Positions 32,214 to 42,452 of a stretch of 64,000 nucleotides of DNA are shown here, piece after piece. Under the pieces are notes generated by a model that searched no databases, was not told the origin of the DNA, and saw nothing but the letters and a program-made list of their open reading frames with translations. Made by a program: the position numbers and the translations under genes. This stretch comes from Peronospora farinosa. Lineage: Eukaryota; Oomycota; Peronosporomycetes; Peronosporales; Peronosporaceae. The stretch is taken from contig CANTFK010000868.1 of the NCBI GenBank assembly GCA_947646735.1, positions 62,001 through 126,000 on the forward strand. Direction: 5' to 3'. How positions within the stretch are numbered: the first letter of the stretch is position 1; every line of letters starts with the position of its first letter.

Positions 32214-32751
32214 TTCGTGCCAGTGTACGAAGCAAGAAGGACGGTCCGCGGCCTCAGACAATTTACATACCCGCTGGCGTGTCTTCGTGATCCCGTAACG
32301 ACGATGTTGTTCTTCGCGCATCTGTACGAGTTCGGCAAAATACGTCTCGGTGTTCCATTAACGGACAAATGCGGTTCAAGACTCGTCCAGCGAAGCTTGT
32401 CTTACGGCATAAGTAGCCGAGGTCGGTTTTCCCCGAGTACGTCTCCATCGTCGCCACATCTCGCGCATCTCTTTATAGCCACGTGAACGTTCGATTACGC
32501 TGCAGTCGTACTTCTCCCAGACCTGAAGACTCTCCGCATATGTTCGCGGATGGCTGGGCACCGCCAAGTTTGACGGTGCCAGGAGTTGCTTACCGTCGTA
32601 TCTCGTTTGCCGTGTTGGAGTGTTCCTAGTGGTGTTGTTCGAGGCCACGACTGTCTGCGAACACCCGATGATGCCGTGGTTTGATTGGGTCGGATTTTTC
32701 CCTGTGATTTGTCGCACCCATGAGTGTGTGCTATTATTTTGGGGGGGGGGG
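32214..32751 (-). pseudogene. Antisense gene of Gypsy family F (aORF), fragment
   Basis: Minus-strand reading starts next to the F LTR and polypurine tract. It includes KEMREMWRRWRRTRGK (about 32460) and, past a stop at about 32376, REEQHRRYGITKTRQRVC...ADRPSCFVHWHE (about 32320-32215). The second part aligns with the B-family antisense protein [18 protein letters not shown]...[11 protein letters not shown], spacing included. It is cut by E2 directly after this motif. At least one frame change near 32500-32700 is likely. This is the clearest evidence that the antisense gene is a shared family. Confidence 0.6.
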
Positions 32752-33071
32752 TGTAACGGTGTGTACCGTTACACAATCAGATATAGTTAATTTCATATTA
32801 CATTAGTAGTTATATGCTACACCCGAGATAGCGGGTGTAGCCATTCGTATCTCTTTTTGTAGATAAGTGAGAATCAGTCTTATTATCAGCCAATAGGAGA
32901 GAGATCTTTGTATGAGTGGTACTAATGAGTTTGGTAAGCACTCGTACTTAGTCTAATTTATATATAAAAATTTGAGTTGAAATTTACCTTAGCACGCTAG
33001 TTATTGCGTGTCACCTTACGTTTTTTCGTAATACCTATATTGTGTGTAAGTAACGGAGCTCTAGCCCCGTA
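32752..33071 (+). repeat. Gypsy family F LTR (about 320 bp)
   Basis: Starts TGTAACGGTGTG after a G10 polypurine run and ends CTAGCCCCGTA, so it is a 3' LTR of a plus-strand element. The terminal words resemble families A and B; the body does not. Inside is an inverted pair CTACACCCG/CGGGTGTAG. Confidence 0.55.
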
Positions 33072-33389
33072 GAGTTCGTATCCACATCGAAATCGATTGG
33101 CTCCATGTAAACATCATCAATATCGAAAGCAAATCAGACGCATCCATAAAAATTTGGCGCAAGTATAAAGACTCGAATTCACTAGGAGGTGAAACAGTTT
33201 AATCGTTTCCAGTCTGATTAACCGTCATTGGTTCCGCTTTACTTAAAGTCAAAGAAACAGGTAACATTACGGTTGCATTGTCATCATCATCATATTGCAT
33301 ACGTGCTGTGACAGGTATATCATCAACAACTTGCACATACTTGGACTTTGATAGCTCTTGGAAAGTCACCGATCGCGTAAATCATCAGT
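33072..33389 (-). pseudogene. Copia segment between integrase and RT
   Basis: Low-complexity acidic text on the minus strand (FAFDIDDVYMEPIDFDVDTN near 33070-33130), typical of the linker between Copia integrase and RT. No intact frame. Confidence 0.45.
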
Positions 33390-34284
33390 CTTTTAATATA
33401 ACATTTCATACGCGGTATTCCTTCACTTCATGTGAGTAGTCCAAAAACATGCATCGAAATGCCTTTTTTCCAAATTTTACCGCTTTGTTTTGTGTATGTG
33501 AGCGTAAACTTGAGCACCGACCAACTCGCATGTGCGATAGGTCTGGCTTAGCTCCAAAACACATGTTAATTGGAGTCTTGGTCGGCCAAGAAGCGCTCGT
33601 AACTTGATTTGTCGCATGTACTGCAGTATTCATTGCTTCATCCCACCACTTCTTCTTTACGTGCATATACTTCAACATCGATTTTGCGCGTTCCGTCAGT
33701 GTCCAATTCATTCGTTCAGCCATCCCATTTTGCTGCGGCAAATATGGCACTGTTTCTTCGTGCACTATTTTAGCCTTCCGACACACTTCTGCAAATCTCT
33801 TGCTCATGTACTCGCCACCATCTGTGAGAATACACTTTATTTTGTTTATTAACTGGTTTGTCATCATCGGCTTGTATTGAATGACCTGACCAACAACGTT
33901 GGACTTTTGTGTGACGTATTATGCGAACACATAGAGTGAATAATCATTCAAAAAACGTTACCACAAATCTTGCTCCTCCTTGCGACTTGGTCTTCATCGA
34001 ACCCATCACGTCGCTTTGAACAACTTGAAGCAGTATAGTGATTTTCACTTCGCCGTAACTTGATTTCGGAAACGGCTTGACTGACGACTTCTCAGTCACA
34101 CATCCTTCGCATATCTCGTTTTGATAATCATCAAAAGCAGACAATTTTTGCATCTTGAATACTTGTCAAGATTTTTCATTGCCTTCGTAGGCAGATGTTT
34201 TAATTGTGCATGCCACACATTTGAGCTCATAGGTTTGGCTCCACCTCCAACCTCTTCACTCGTGTTTGATGATTTCAATGTTCC
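33390..34284 (-). pseudogene. Copia GAG-pre-integrase and integrase
   Basis: 34280-34100 has WHAQLKHLPTKAMKNL and CEGCVTEKSS (the zinc-binding part, H and CxxC). 34080-33950 has VVQSDVMGSMKTKSQGGARFVVTF (first catalytic Asp). 33867-33406 has CILTDGGEYMSKRF (second Asp), PYLPQQNGMAERMNWTLTERAKSML (Glu) and the KTPINMCFGAKPDLSHMRV tail. A frame gap lies near 33870-33940. The family A LTR interrupts it at 34285. Confidence 0.8.
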
Positions 34285-34745
34285 TGTAACGGGGCGAGCC
34301 CGTTACATAATATTGACACTTATTGATGTGTCAATAAAAATATTATTATAACTAATAATATTTTTCACAATATTACCTTTTTAATAATATTGTTCCTAGA
34401 TCTCCTTGAAGTTGGAGATGCCCTCTCATTGGTTGATATGGGCCATCATATCAATCAACGCGCTGACCAATGACCGATGGACGCGCGCAATGAGTGGAGG
34501 GCAAGTTGTCAACATACATAGTTGTAGTTTAATATAGTTAACATAGGTTATAACAGATTAGTTTTATTAAGATAGTTAACTATATTAAATACAGTTTTTC
34601 TTTTCCTCTACTTCTAAGCGTTTGTTTAGAAGTAAAGCTTCCTCTGCCTCTTGTGTAAGAGAGGTAATTGAGGCACCTGCTTTCACTGTAATCAGTGAAA
34701 GTAGACTATACTGTAATCAGTATAGTCGGAGGGTGCCCCATTACA
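34285..34745 (+). repeat. Family A 5' LTR of A3 (461 bp) and primer site
   Basis: TGTAACGGGG...GGTGCCCCATTACA. After CC the PBS TGGTAGCAC starts at 34748; its first 8 bases complement a 3' end UGCUACCA as in eukaryotic initiator tRNA-Met. The left flank is GTTCC and no matching flank exists beyond A4. Confidence 0.9.
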
Positions 34746-34792
34746 CCTGGTAGCACTTCGTGGTCCGTTCAGCGACCACCGCACCTCCCGCT

Positions 34793-36000
34793 ATGGAAAT
34801 AGCGGGTGATGAACGTCATCACGCAACGGGTGATGAACGTCATCACGCAACGCGTGATGACTTCCGCCATTTGAGTGACCTCGAATGGAATGCGGTTCAG
34901 CGTATGGCTGAAACCATCGGCAACCCTGCCGATGGTGCCATGTTGCTCTCTCTTAGCGGAGACGACCAACATGCAACCATCGCCAAGTTCATACAACATG
35001 AACTTGACGAAGTCGTAAAGAAACTCACCTTGCTAGAGGAGCAAGGTTCTCAACAGGTTGAACTGTTGAGAGAACAAGGCGCTCAACAAGCTGACTTGTT
35101 GATGCAGCAGGGTGCTCAACAGTCTGAACTGTTGAGACAACAGCAGGCTAGTGCTGTTGCTGCCGGGTCGACGTATATACGTCGACCCGAGTCCTTGAAG
35201 ATTGATGTCTCCAAGTACAAGGCAGTCGAAAGCGACTCCTTGTTGAGATGGTTCGTCGAGCTCGACGATGCCATTGAGGCTCGTCGCATCGATGACGATG
35301 CGATGAAGGTCAAGCTCGCCATGTCGAACTTGGCAGGACGTGCCAAAGCTTGGGCCTTAGGGCTCAAACTGCACGACCCGTACGTTTTTCCAACGTATGA
35401 CGTCTTCAAGGCGCGGCTCAAACACACGTTTGAACCGCCTCGCGCCGAATTCAGGGCTCGGGCTGAGCTCCTGGATTTGAAACAGGGTAAGCGTGATATA
35501 CACGCTTACGCCCAACACGTACGATACCTCGTTAGCTGTATCGTACTGAACCCAATCGATGAACACACGCAGGTTACTGTGTTCATCAAGGGTCTGACCG
35601 ATGGTCCTGTCAAGACCCACCTGTTCCGCTTATAGCTAGAATCGCTGGATCAAGCGATCTCTGCAGCGGAACAGGAGGACTTTAGCCTACAACAGGCTCA
35701 CGTCCACTCGGGATCCTATCGTCCACCGAGACGACAGGAGGGCGGAGGTCCAGAACCAATGGACCTCTCCTATGTAGAGAGCGAGCGACCTCGCTCCTAG
35801 GGTACAAGCGATTGCAAAAGTGCAATCGCTGTCAGAAGTTGGGCCACTACGCTTATGAGTGTAGTGCCCCACGCCCAGTGTCTCGTAACACTGGGAGTGA
35901 CGATCGACCGTCTGCCAAGAAGGGCCAGAGACGTGGGTCCCACGTTGCTGCGAAATCGCAACAACGTGGTGGACCATCAAAAAACGGTCGGGGTCAGTAG
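34793..36000 (+). pseudogene. A3 gag and nucleocapsid, two stops
   Basis: The ATG at 34793 gives a Gag with repeated QQ(V/A/S)(E/D)LL heptads (residues about 85-115), then the retrotransposon gag domain (LKIDVSKYKAVESDSLLRWFVELDDAI, AKAWALGLKLHDPYVF, TFEPPRAEFRARAELLDLKQGKRD). A TAG at 35632-35634 and another TAG near 35800 interrupt it; A4 has both, A1 has neither. The CCHC knuckle CNRCQKLGHYAYEC is at about 35816-35860. The frame ends at TAG 35998-36000 in the frameshift signal. Gag normally builds the virus-like particle. Confidence 0.82.
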
Positions 36001-36018
36001 GGGCGGAGCGCCCTACTG
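35979..36018 (+). promoter_or_regulatory. Predicted -1 frameshift signal, gag-pol junction of A3
   Basis: AAAAAAC at 35979-35985 in gag phase (TCA AAA AAC). A 9-nt spacer GGTCGGGGT follows, then CAGTAGGG (35995-36002) pairing with CCCTACTG (36011-36018). The gag TAG is 35998-36000. The -1 frame is open from the heptamer straight into the protease frame. A AAA AAC is a classical retroviral slippery heptamer. Confidence 0.78.
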
Positions 36019-36050
36019 ATCCAGCAACGTCAAGAGAGTTCGCGGGACTC

Positions 36051-38261
36051 TTGACGAGGGTTGCTCCCAGCACACAGTCACTGTGTGTTGCCGCTCCCAG
36101 TGATGAGGTATCTCTCATCACCTTGAAGATCGAAGTGACAAAGAACATGTCACTTCGCGCCCTAGTTGATTGTGGGGCTTCGAACAACTTTGTTCGACGC
36201 CAATCGCTAGATTATCGTAGGCTCAAATATGTTGAGCGCGAGACCCCTCCAACGAGGATGTCGGTGCGCCTTGCAACGGGCGCATCCGTAACAGTAAAGA
36301 AACGTGTAGTGGGAATTCACTACACGCTTGAAGGCAAAAAGTACGATAATGATTTCATCGTATTTGATCTGGATGACAAATTTGATGTCATCCTAGGATT
36401 ACCATGGCTCAGAAGGTACGAGCCATGGGTCAGCTGGCAGCATCGAACCGTGAAGATGCCTGCCGCTTGTTCATCAGATGGCCATCTGATGAACGTCTTG
36501 GAGCGTTCACAAGCGTGTGAATGTACTACGAGTGAGTGTGATGGCCTCACTTGTGGTTCTGTCGTTAGTACGACTGCACAAGAACTCAGCGTGACAGACA
36601 GTCACGCTGTAGAGCAAGCTGCCGGCGGCTGTGCACAAGCACAGGCAGCGCCGAAGGTCCACCACTCGAATAAGTCGAGTGGACCGGGACATGAAAGCTC
36701 GCCTAGAGGGCAGCATTCACCGAAGAGTAAACCGGTTGCCCAGAAGCGGCAACACGGTAATCATAGATCAACTGGAGAGTTGATCGTAGAGGATCTCGCT
36801 GTGGTTGCGCCACCACAGCTAGAGGAAGTCGATGGAACAAGTTCCATCGAGCCTGCGGGAATAAGTCCCCAGGAAATAATCACTGAGGGAATAAGTCCCC
36901 AGTGCCCTGAGGGAACAAGTTCCCAGGAAGTAACCGAGACGTTGAACGTCTTGGTTAATGACGGACCAAACGTAGGCGTTTATACGCTTGATCTGTTCTC
37001 GCCTCCGAAGTTAACTTCGGAGATAACTCAGTTGCCTACGCTAGAACCTAAAAGGTTCTTGCGTGATCTGCGTAGTGGCAAAGTCAAGCAGATCTGTGTG
37101 CTCGTCGCAGAGGACGAGTACATGACTGACATTCGGTCAGCAACAGTTTTTGCCGAGAACGAACGGGTTCTCAGCAGCTCATCAATGGACGAGAGTGTCC
37201 TTGATGAGAAGACTCGGATTGAGCGATATACATCGCAATCCTGGGAGTCGCTGAAGTCAAATCCTTTGTATAAGGATTTGGTTGAATTCAAGGATGTATT
37301 CCCTGAATCCGTTCCGTGCAAGTTACCTATGGATAAAGGTACTCTACACGAGATCGACCTTGTTCCTGGCACAAAATATTGTGTCATGAAGCAGTGGCCA
37401 CTGCCTCGGGAACAGGTCGAGGCGATCGACAAGTTCTTTGCCGATCGCCTAGCAGCGGGCCATGTGAGGGAGTCAACTTCACCTCACAGCTCTCCGACCT
37501 TCTGTGTGCGCAAGGCCACAGGAGGGTGGCGGATAGTGCACGCGTTCAATAAGTTGAACGCTGCAACGATACCGGCGCAAACGCCAATACCGAGAAAGGA
37601 CGTAATCATAGATGGTATGTCTAAGAGTACCATCTTTTCGTCCATGGATCTGATGGATGGTTTCTATCAGATCCTAATGCGTGAACGGGACATCCCGTAC
37701 AAAGCAGTGAGCACTCCCAGTGTTATGCTCTGGGAATGGTTGGTGATGCCGCAAGGGCTTAGTAATGCACCAGCCACATTCAATAGATGTGTTTCACATC
37801 TATTGAGACCGGTGCACGAATTCGCACCGAGTTACTTCGATGATGTGTTCGTCCATAGTCGGGCTATGGACGGGAAAACAGACGTGGAAGTCCATAGACT
37901 CCACGTCCGTAAGGTTCTTACACTTATGCGCGAGCATAAGTTGTACGCCAACCTCAAGAAGTGTATATTCGCAGCTAGCGAAATACCACTTCTTGGGTGC
38001 ATCGTCGGAAAGAACGGCGTACGCCCTGATCCAGAAAAGATCAAGGCGATCACCGACTGGCCAGTGCCAGTCGATGTCAAGGGACTAAGGAAGTTCCTTG
38101 GGCTAGCGGCGTACTTGCACAAGTACTCGCGCAATTACGCCGAAATGACAGTACATCTTTCTTGTTTACTCAAGAAAAATGTAAAGTGGAATTGGAACTC
38201 TGACTGTCAGCGTTCCTTTGAACGTATCAAGCAAAGCTTGATGCAATCGGCTGCGCACTGA
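36051..38261 (+). pseudogene. A3 protease-reverse transcriptase (736 codons open)
   Basis: No ATG is needed: the frame enters from the -1 shift at 35985. Protease residues about 40-130 include LVDCGASNNFV and VILGLPWLRRY. A linker rich in Ser/Gln/His follows to about residue 330, with GISPQ/GTSSQ repeats. RT occupies about residues 430-730 with [50 protein letters not shown] (catalytic YFDD), LLGCIVGKNGVRPDPEKI and KFLGLAAYLHKYSRNYAE. The end (KQSLMQSAAH, stop) reflects the shared loss of the RT/RNase H connection, so pol is not continuous. Confidence 0.85.
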
Positions 38262-39910
38262 TGCAATATGATACAGACGGCGCCGAGCGTGTCGTCTGTT
38301 ATCAATCGCGTCAGCTGCAACCGGCCGAGCGCAATTACCCGGTGCATGACAAGAAACTCCTTGCCATGAAGTATGCACTGGCTAAGTTTCGCGTCTATCT
38401 CTTAGGAGATAGACCGTTCATTGTGTATACAGACCATGCTTCACTACGCAAGGCTGTAAACAGTCCACACCTCTCGCAACGAATGGCGAGATGGTTGTCA
38501 TTCTTCGCGGAGTACAACTTCTCCGTGGAGTATAAGCCGGGACGACTTAACGTCGTCGCCGATGCTCTCTCACGTCGGCCTGACCTAGAGCCGACAGTGC
38601 AATTCGACAGTGATGTGGACACCACTGTCGCCACGCTGAGTACTAGCGTCTTGTCGTCGAGCTTACTCGACGACATTATAATGGCATGCGCACAAGATAA
38701 TGATCTTGTACGCCTGATGGAGTATCTCAAGGACCCATCCACGCAAGCTAAGAAGCGCTTGCCTGCCATGTATCGATCTTCTATCGATCGATACACCCAG
38801 CGGTACGGCTTGCTGTACTACACAGCCGTCAACAACGACACGCCTCGTGTCGTTGTACCGCCACAACATGATCTCAGGTTACGGATCATGTTTGAATGTC
38901 ACGATGCACCAATAAGTGGGCATCGCGGCCGTGAGAAAACTTACCTCACGGTCAGTCGCGACTTTTACTGGCCACGCCAGTATAAGTTTGTGCGCAAGTA
39001 CGTGCGTGCTTGCGAGGTGTGTCAACGAGTGAAGCCTAGTCCTTCACTCCGTGCACCATTGCAGCCTCTACCTGTTCCGGCAGAGTGCTGGGAGTCCGTA
39101 TCAATGGACTTCGTCTTTGGGTTTCCCAAAGGCGCTCACGGGAATAATGGTATTCTCGTGTTTGTGGACAGGTTCAGCAATATGGTACATCTTGTTGCTG
39201 TACCTGAGTCGATCACAGCAGAGGGCTGTGCTCGAGTGTTTATCGATACAATCTTTCGATTGCACGGTTTACCCCGTGAACTTGTGTCCGATAGGGACCC
39301 CCGGTTCACGGCTGAGTTTTGGCGTTCCGTGTTCCAAACACTTAGAAAACGGCTCACAATGTCTACTTCTGACCATCCAGAAACTGATGGTCAGACTGAA
39401 CGCGCCAATCGCGTCCTCGAAGAGATTCTTCGAGGGTACGTCCACTCGTTTACGAGTTGGAGTGAGTTCTTGTCGATGGTCGAATTCGCCATCAACAACT
39501 CAGTGCATGCTTCCACGACACATACACCATTCTACGTGAATGGCCTTCGCCATCCACGTGTCCCCACCTTAGTAGAGGATGACTCTAATTTAAGGGGGGG
39601 GACTCGCTCGAGCGAGAACCAATCTGGCTCTTGCTCATCACGCGACGACGTTATGGTCGACGCGAAAGTAACCGAAGTCGTACCATTCGACTTCGGTGAA
39701 GAGGAAGAAAGTAAGAGCGATGACGCTCTTACTGATAACGATGCTGAAGATATCAGCATCGTTCGAGGTATCACAAGTGAGAACAGTATTGTTCTCGCTG
39801 AATTAGTAACCGATATCTCTACAGTGCACTCACAATGCACTGCAGCCAAAAGCAACGAGTCAGCTAAGGATTTCCTGCTGACTCGTGAAGCGGTAGTCCG
39901 TTTCGTGTAA
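38261..39910 (+). pseudogene. A3 RNase H-integrase (549 codons open)
   Basis: The frame overlaps the previous stop and starts at GCALMQYDTDG. RNase [42 protein letters not shown]; the N-terminal strand with the first catalytic Asp (CDAS in families B and C) is missing. Integrase: CHDAPISGHRGREKT...CEVCQRVK zinc fold, [43 protein letters not shown] homopolymer G tract near 39594-39601 differs in length between copies. It ends VVRFV then TAA at 39908-39910, which A1 and A4 share. Confidence 0.85.
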
Positions 39911-40313
39911 GACTCCATCGCAGAAGCGGTGGATAAGCAAAAGCGAAACGCAGACAATAATGGAAGGGCAAATACTCAAACATTTATTGAAGGTGATTTG
40001 GTTTTACTGTCAACAGTAAACCTAAACATGTAGTGACTAACGTGGGCAGCAATAAATTGTTGCCCAAGTACATCGGCCCGTTCCGTGTATTGCGCCGCCT
40101 AGGCAACGCATACACGATCGAGTTGCCACGCAGGATGCGTACGCATCCTACGTTTTACGTGGGACGTCTTCGTCCGTACGTTCAGTACGCGGCTTCTTCG
40201 AACGACGAAGATAGCCATTACTCTCAAGAATCCCCTTCAGATTCTTGTTGTCACGAACCAGCTTCGATATCTGGTCGTGTAGAGATGAGATCTTCCCATG
40301 ATATTGGACGATC
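39911..40313 (+). pseudogene. A3 integrase C-terminal barrel
   Basis: After the TAA: DSIAEAVDKQKRNADNNGRANTQTF (frame continues), a small frame break near 40025, then [55 protein letters not shown]. The protein is cut at the junction; the continuing frame to 40563 runs into the antisense strand of A4 and encodes its coiled coil (ALLENERRLHSLSNEL). Confidence 0.75.
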
Positions 40314-40397
40314 TCCGGCAAACAATGCTGTCGCACTATTGGAGAATGAACGGCGACTTCATTCTCTGAGTAACGAGCTGGCGACAGCTCGTCAGGT
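40314..40397. other. Centre of a 12-kb inverted fusion of A3 and A4
   Basis: Left arm ...GGACGATC ends at 40313 and right arm GATCGTCC... begins at 40398; positions on the two sides sum to 80711. The 84-bp spacer belongs to A4 only (it matches A1 6808-6890). Confidence 0.9.
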
Positions 40398-40801
40398 GAT
40401 CGTCCAATATCATGGGAAGATCTCATCTCTACACGACCAGATATCGAAGCTGGTTCGTGACAACAAGAATCTGAAGGGGATTCTTGAGAGTAATGGCTAT
40501 CTTCGTCGTTCGAAGAAGCCGCGTACTGAACGTACGGACGAAGACGTCCCACGTAAAACGTAGGATGCGTACGCATCCTGCGTGGCAACTCGATCGTGTA
40601 TGCGTTGCCTAGGCGGCGCAATACACGGAACGGGCCGATGTACTTGGGCAACAATTTATTGCTGCCCACGTTAGTCACTACATGTTTTAGGTTTACTGTT
40701 GACAGTAAAACTCAATCACCTTCAATAAATGTTTGAGTATTTGCCCTTCCATTATTGTCTGCGTTTCGCTTTTGCTTATCCACCGCTTCTGCGATGGAGT
40801 C
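40398..40801 (-). pseudogene. A4 integrase C-terminal barrel
   Basis: Mirror copy of 39911-40313: KLLPKYIGPFRVLRRLGN...YVGRLRPYVQY (40660-40520), preceded by DKQKRNADNN. Confidence 0.75.
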
Positions 40802-42452
40802 TTACACGAAACGGACTACCGCTTCACGAGTCAGCAGGAAATCCTTAGCTGACTCGTTGCTTTTGGCTGCAGTGCATTGTGAGTGCACTGTAGAGATATC
40901 GGTTACTAATTCAGCGAGAACAATACTGTTCTCACTTGTGATACCTCGAACGATGCTGATATCTTCAGCATCGTTATCAGTAAGAGCGTCATCGCTCTTA
41001 CTTTCTTCCTCTTCACCGAAGTCGAATGGTACGACTTCGGTTACTTTCGCGTCGACCATAACGTCGTCGCGTGATGAGCAAGAGCCAGATTGGTTCTCGC
41101 TCGAGCGAGTCCCTCCCCCTTAAATTAGAGTCATCCTCTACTAAGGTGGGGACACGTGGATGGCGAAGGCCATTCACGTAGAACGGTGTATGCGTCGTGG
41201 AAGCATGCACTGAGTTGTTGATGGCGAATTCGACCATCGACAAGAACTCACTCCAACTCGTAAACGAGTGGACGTACCCTCGAAGAATCTCTTCGAGGAC
41301 GCGATTGGCGCGTTCAGTCTGACCATCAGTTTCTGGATGGTCAGAAGTAGACATTGTGAGCCGTGTTCCAAGTGTTTGGAACACGGAACGCCAAAACTCA
41401 GCCGTGAACCGGGGGTCCCTATCGGACACAAGTTCACGGGGTAAACCGTGCAATCGAAAGATTGTATCGATAAACACTCGAGCACAGCCCTCTGCTGTGA
41501 TCGACTCAGGTACAGCAACAAGATGTACCATCTTGCTGAACCTGTCTACAAACACGAGAATACCATTATTCCCGTGAGCGTCTTTGGGAAACCCAAAGAC
41601 GAAGTCCATTGATACGGACTCCCAGCACTCTGCCGGAACAGGTAGAGGCTGCAATGGTGCACGGAGTGAAGGACTAGGCTTCACTCGTTGACACACCTCG
41701 CAAGCACGCACGTACTTGCGCACAAACTTATACTGGCGTGGCCAGTAAAAGTCGCGACTGACCGTGAGGTAAGTTTTCTCACGGCCGCGATGCCCACTTA
41801 TTGGTGCATCGTGACATTCAAACATGATCCGTAACCTGAGATCATGTTGTGGCGGTACAACGACACGAGGCGTGTCGTTGTTGACGGCTGTGTAGTACAG
41901 TAAGCCGTCCCGCTGGGTGTATCGATCGAGAGAAGATCGATACATGGCAGGCAAGCGCTTCTTAGCTTGCGTGGATGGGTCCTTGAGATACTCCATCAGG
42001 CGTACAAGATCATTATCTTGTGCGCATGCCATTATAATGTCGTCGAGTAAGCTCGACGACAAGACGCTAGTACTCAGCGTGGCGACAGTGGTGTCCACAT
42101 CACTGTCGAATTGCACTGTCGGCTCTAGGTCAGGCCGACGTGAGAGAGCATCGGCGACGACGTTAAGTCGTCCCGGCTTATACTCCACGGAGAAGTTGTA
42201 CTCCGCGAAGAATGACAACCATCTCGCCATTCGTTGCGAGAGGTGTGGACTGTTTACAGCCTTGCGTAGTGAAGCATGGTCTGTATACACAATGAACGGT
42301 CTATCTCCTAAGAGATAGACGCGAAACTTAGCCAGTGCATACTTCATGGCAAGGAGTTTCTTGTCATGCACCGGGTAATTGCGCTCGGCCGGTTGCAGCT
42401 GACGCGATTGATAACAGACGACACGCTCGGCGCCGTCTGTATCATATTGCAT
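40802..42452 (-). pseudogene. A4 RNase H-integrase
   Basis: Open from 42452 to 41013 (479 codons) with the same RNase H and integrase motifs as A3, here with FPKDAHG and DRFSKMVHL intact where A3 has changes. The G-tract difference near 41117 shifts the frame, and the last part is open at 41059-40802, ending in the shared TAA. Confidence 0.85.

Larger units (their letters stand above)
34285..40313 (+). mobile_element. Gypsy family A copy A3 (3' end lost at the inverted junction)
   Basis: 5' LTR, gag, frameshift signal, protease-RT, RNase H-integrase and barrel are all on the plus strand. The copy ends within the region that overlaps the antisense gene, at GACGATCT, where it joins the inverted copy A4. 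Chromodomain and 3' LTR are missing. Confidence 0.88.

Noticed and set aside
32088..32486. Plus-strand frame across the E2/F border as a gene
   Set aside because: It crosses the junction of two unrelated repeats; the minus-strand frame has the recognisable motif.
35998..36000. UAG at the gag end as a simple readthrough signal (as in murine leukaemia virus)
   Set aside because: Continuing in the same frame meets a stop soon in A3, and pol lies in the -1 frame in A, B and C, so frameshifting fits better.
36470..36493. Palindromes in family A as operators or terminators
   Set aside because: They occur all along the coding sequence and in both genes, so a local regulatory reading of any single one is not justified.
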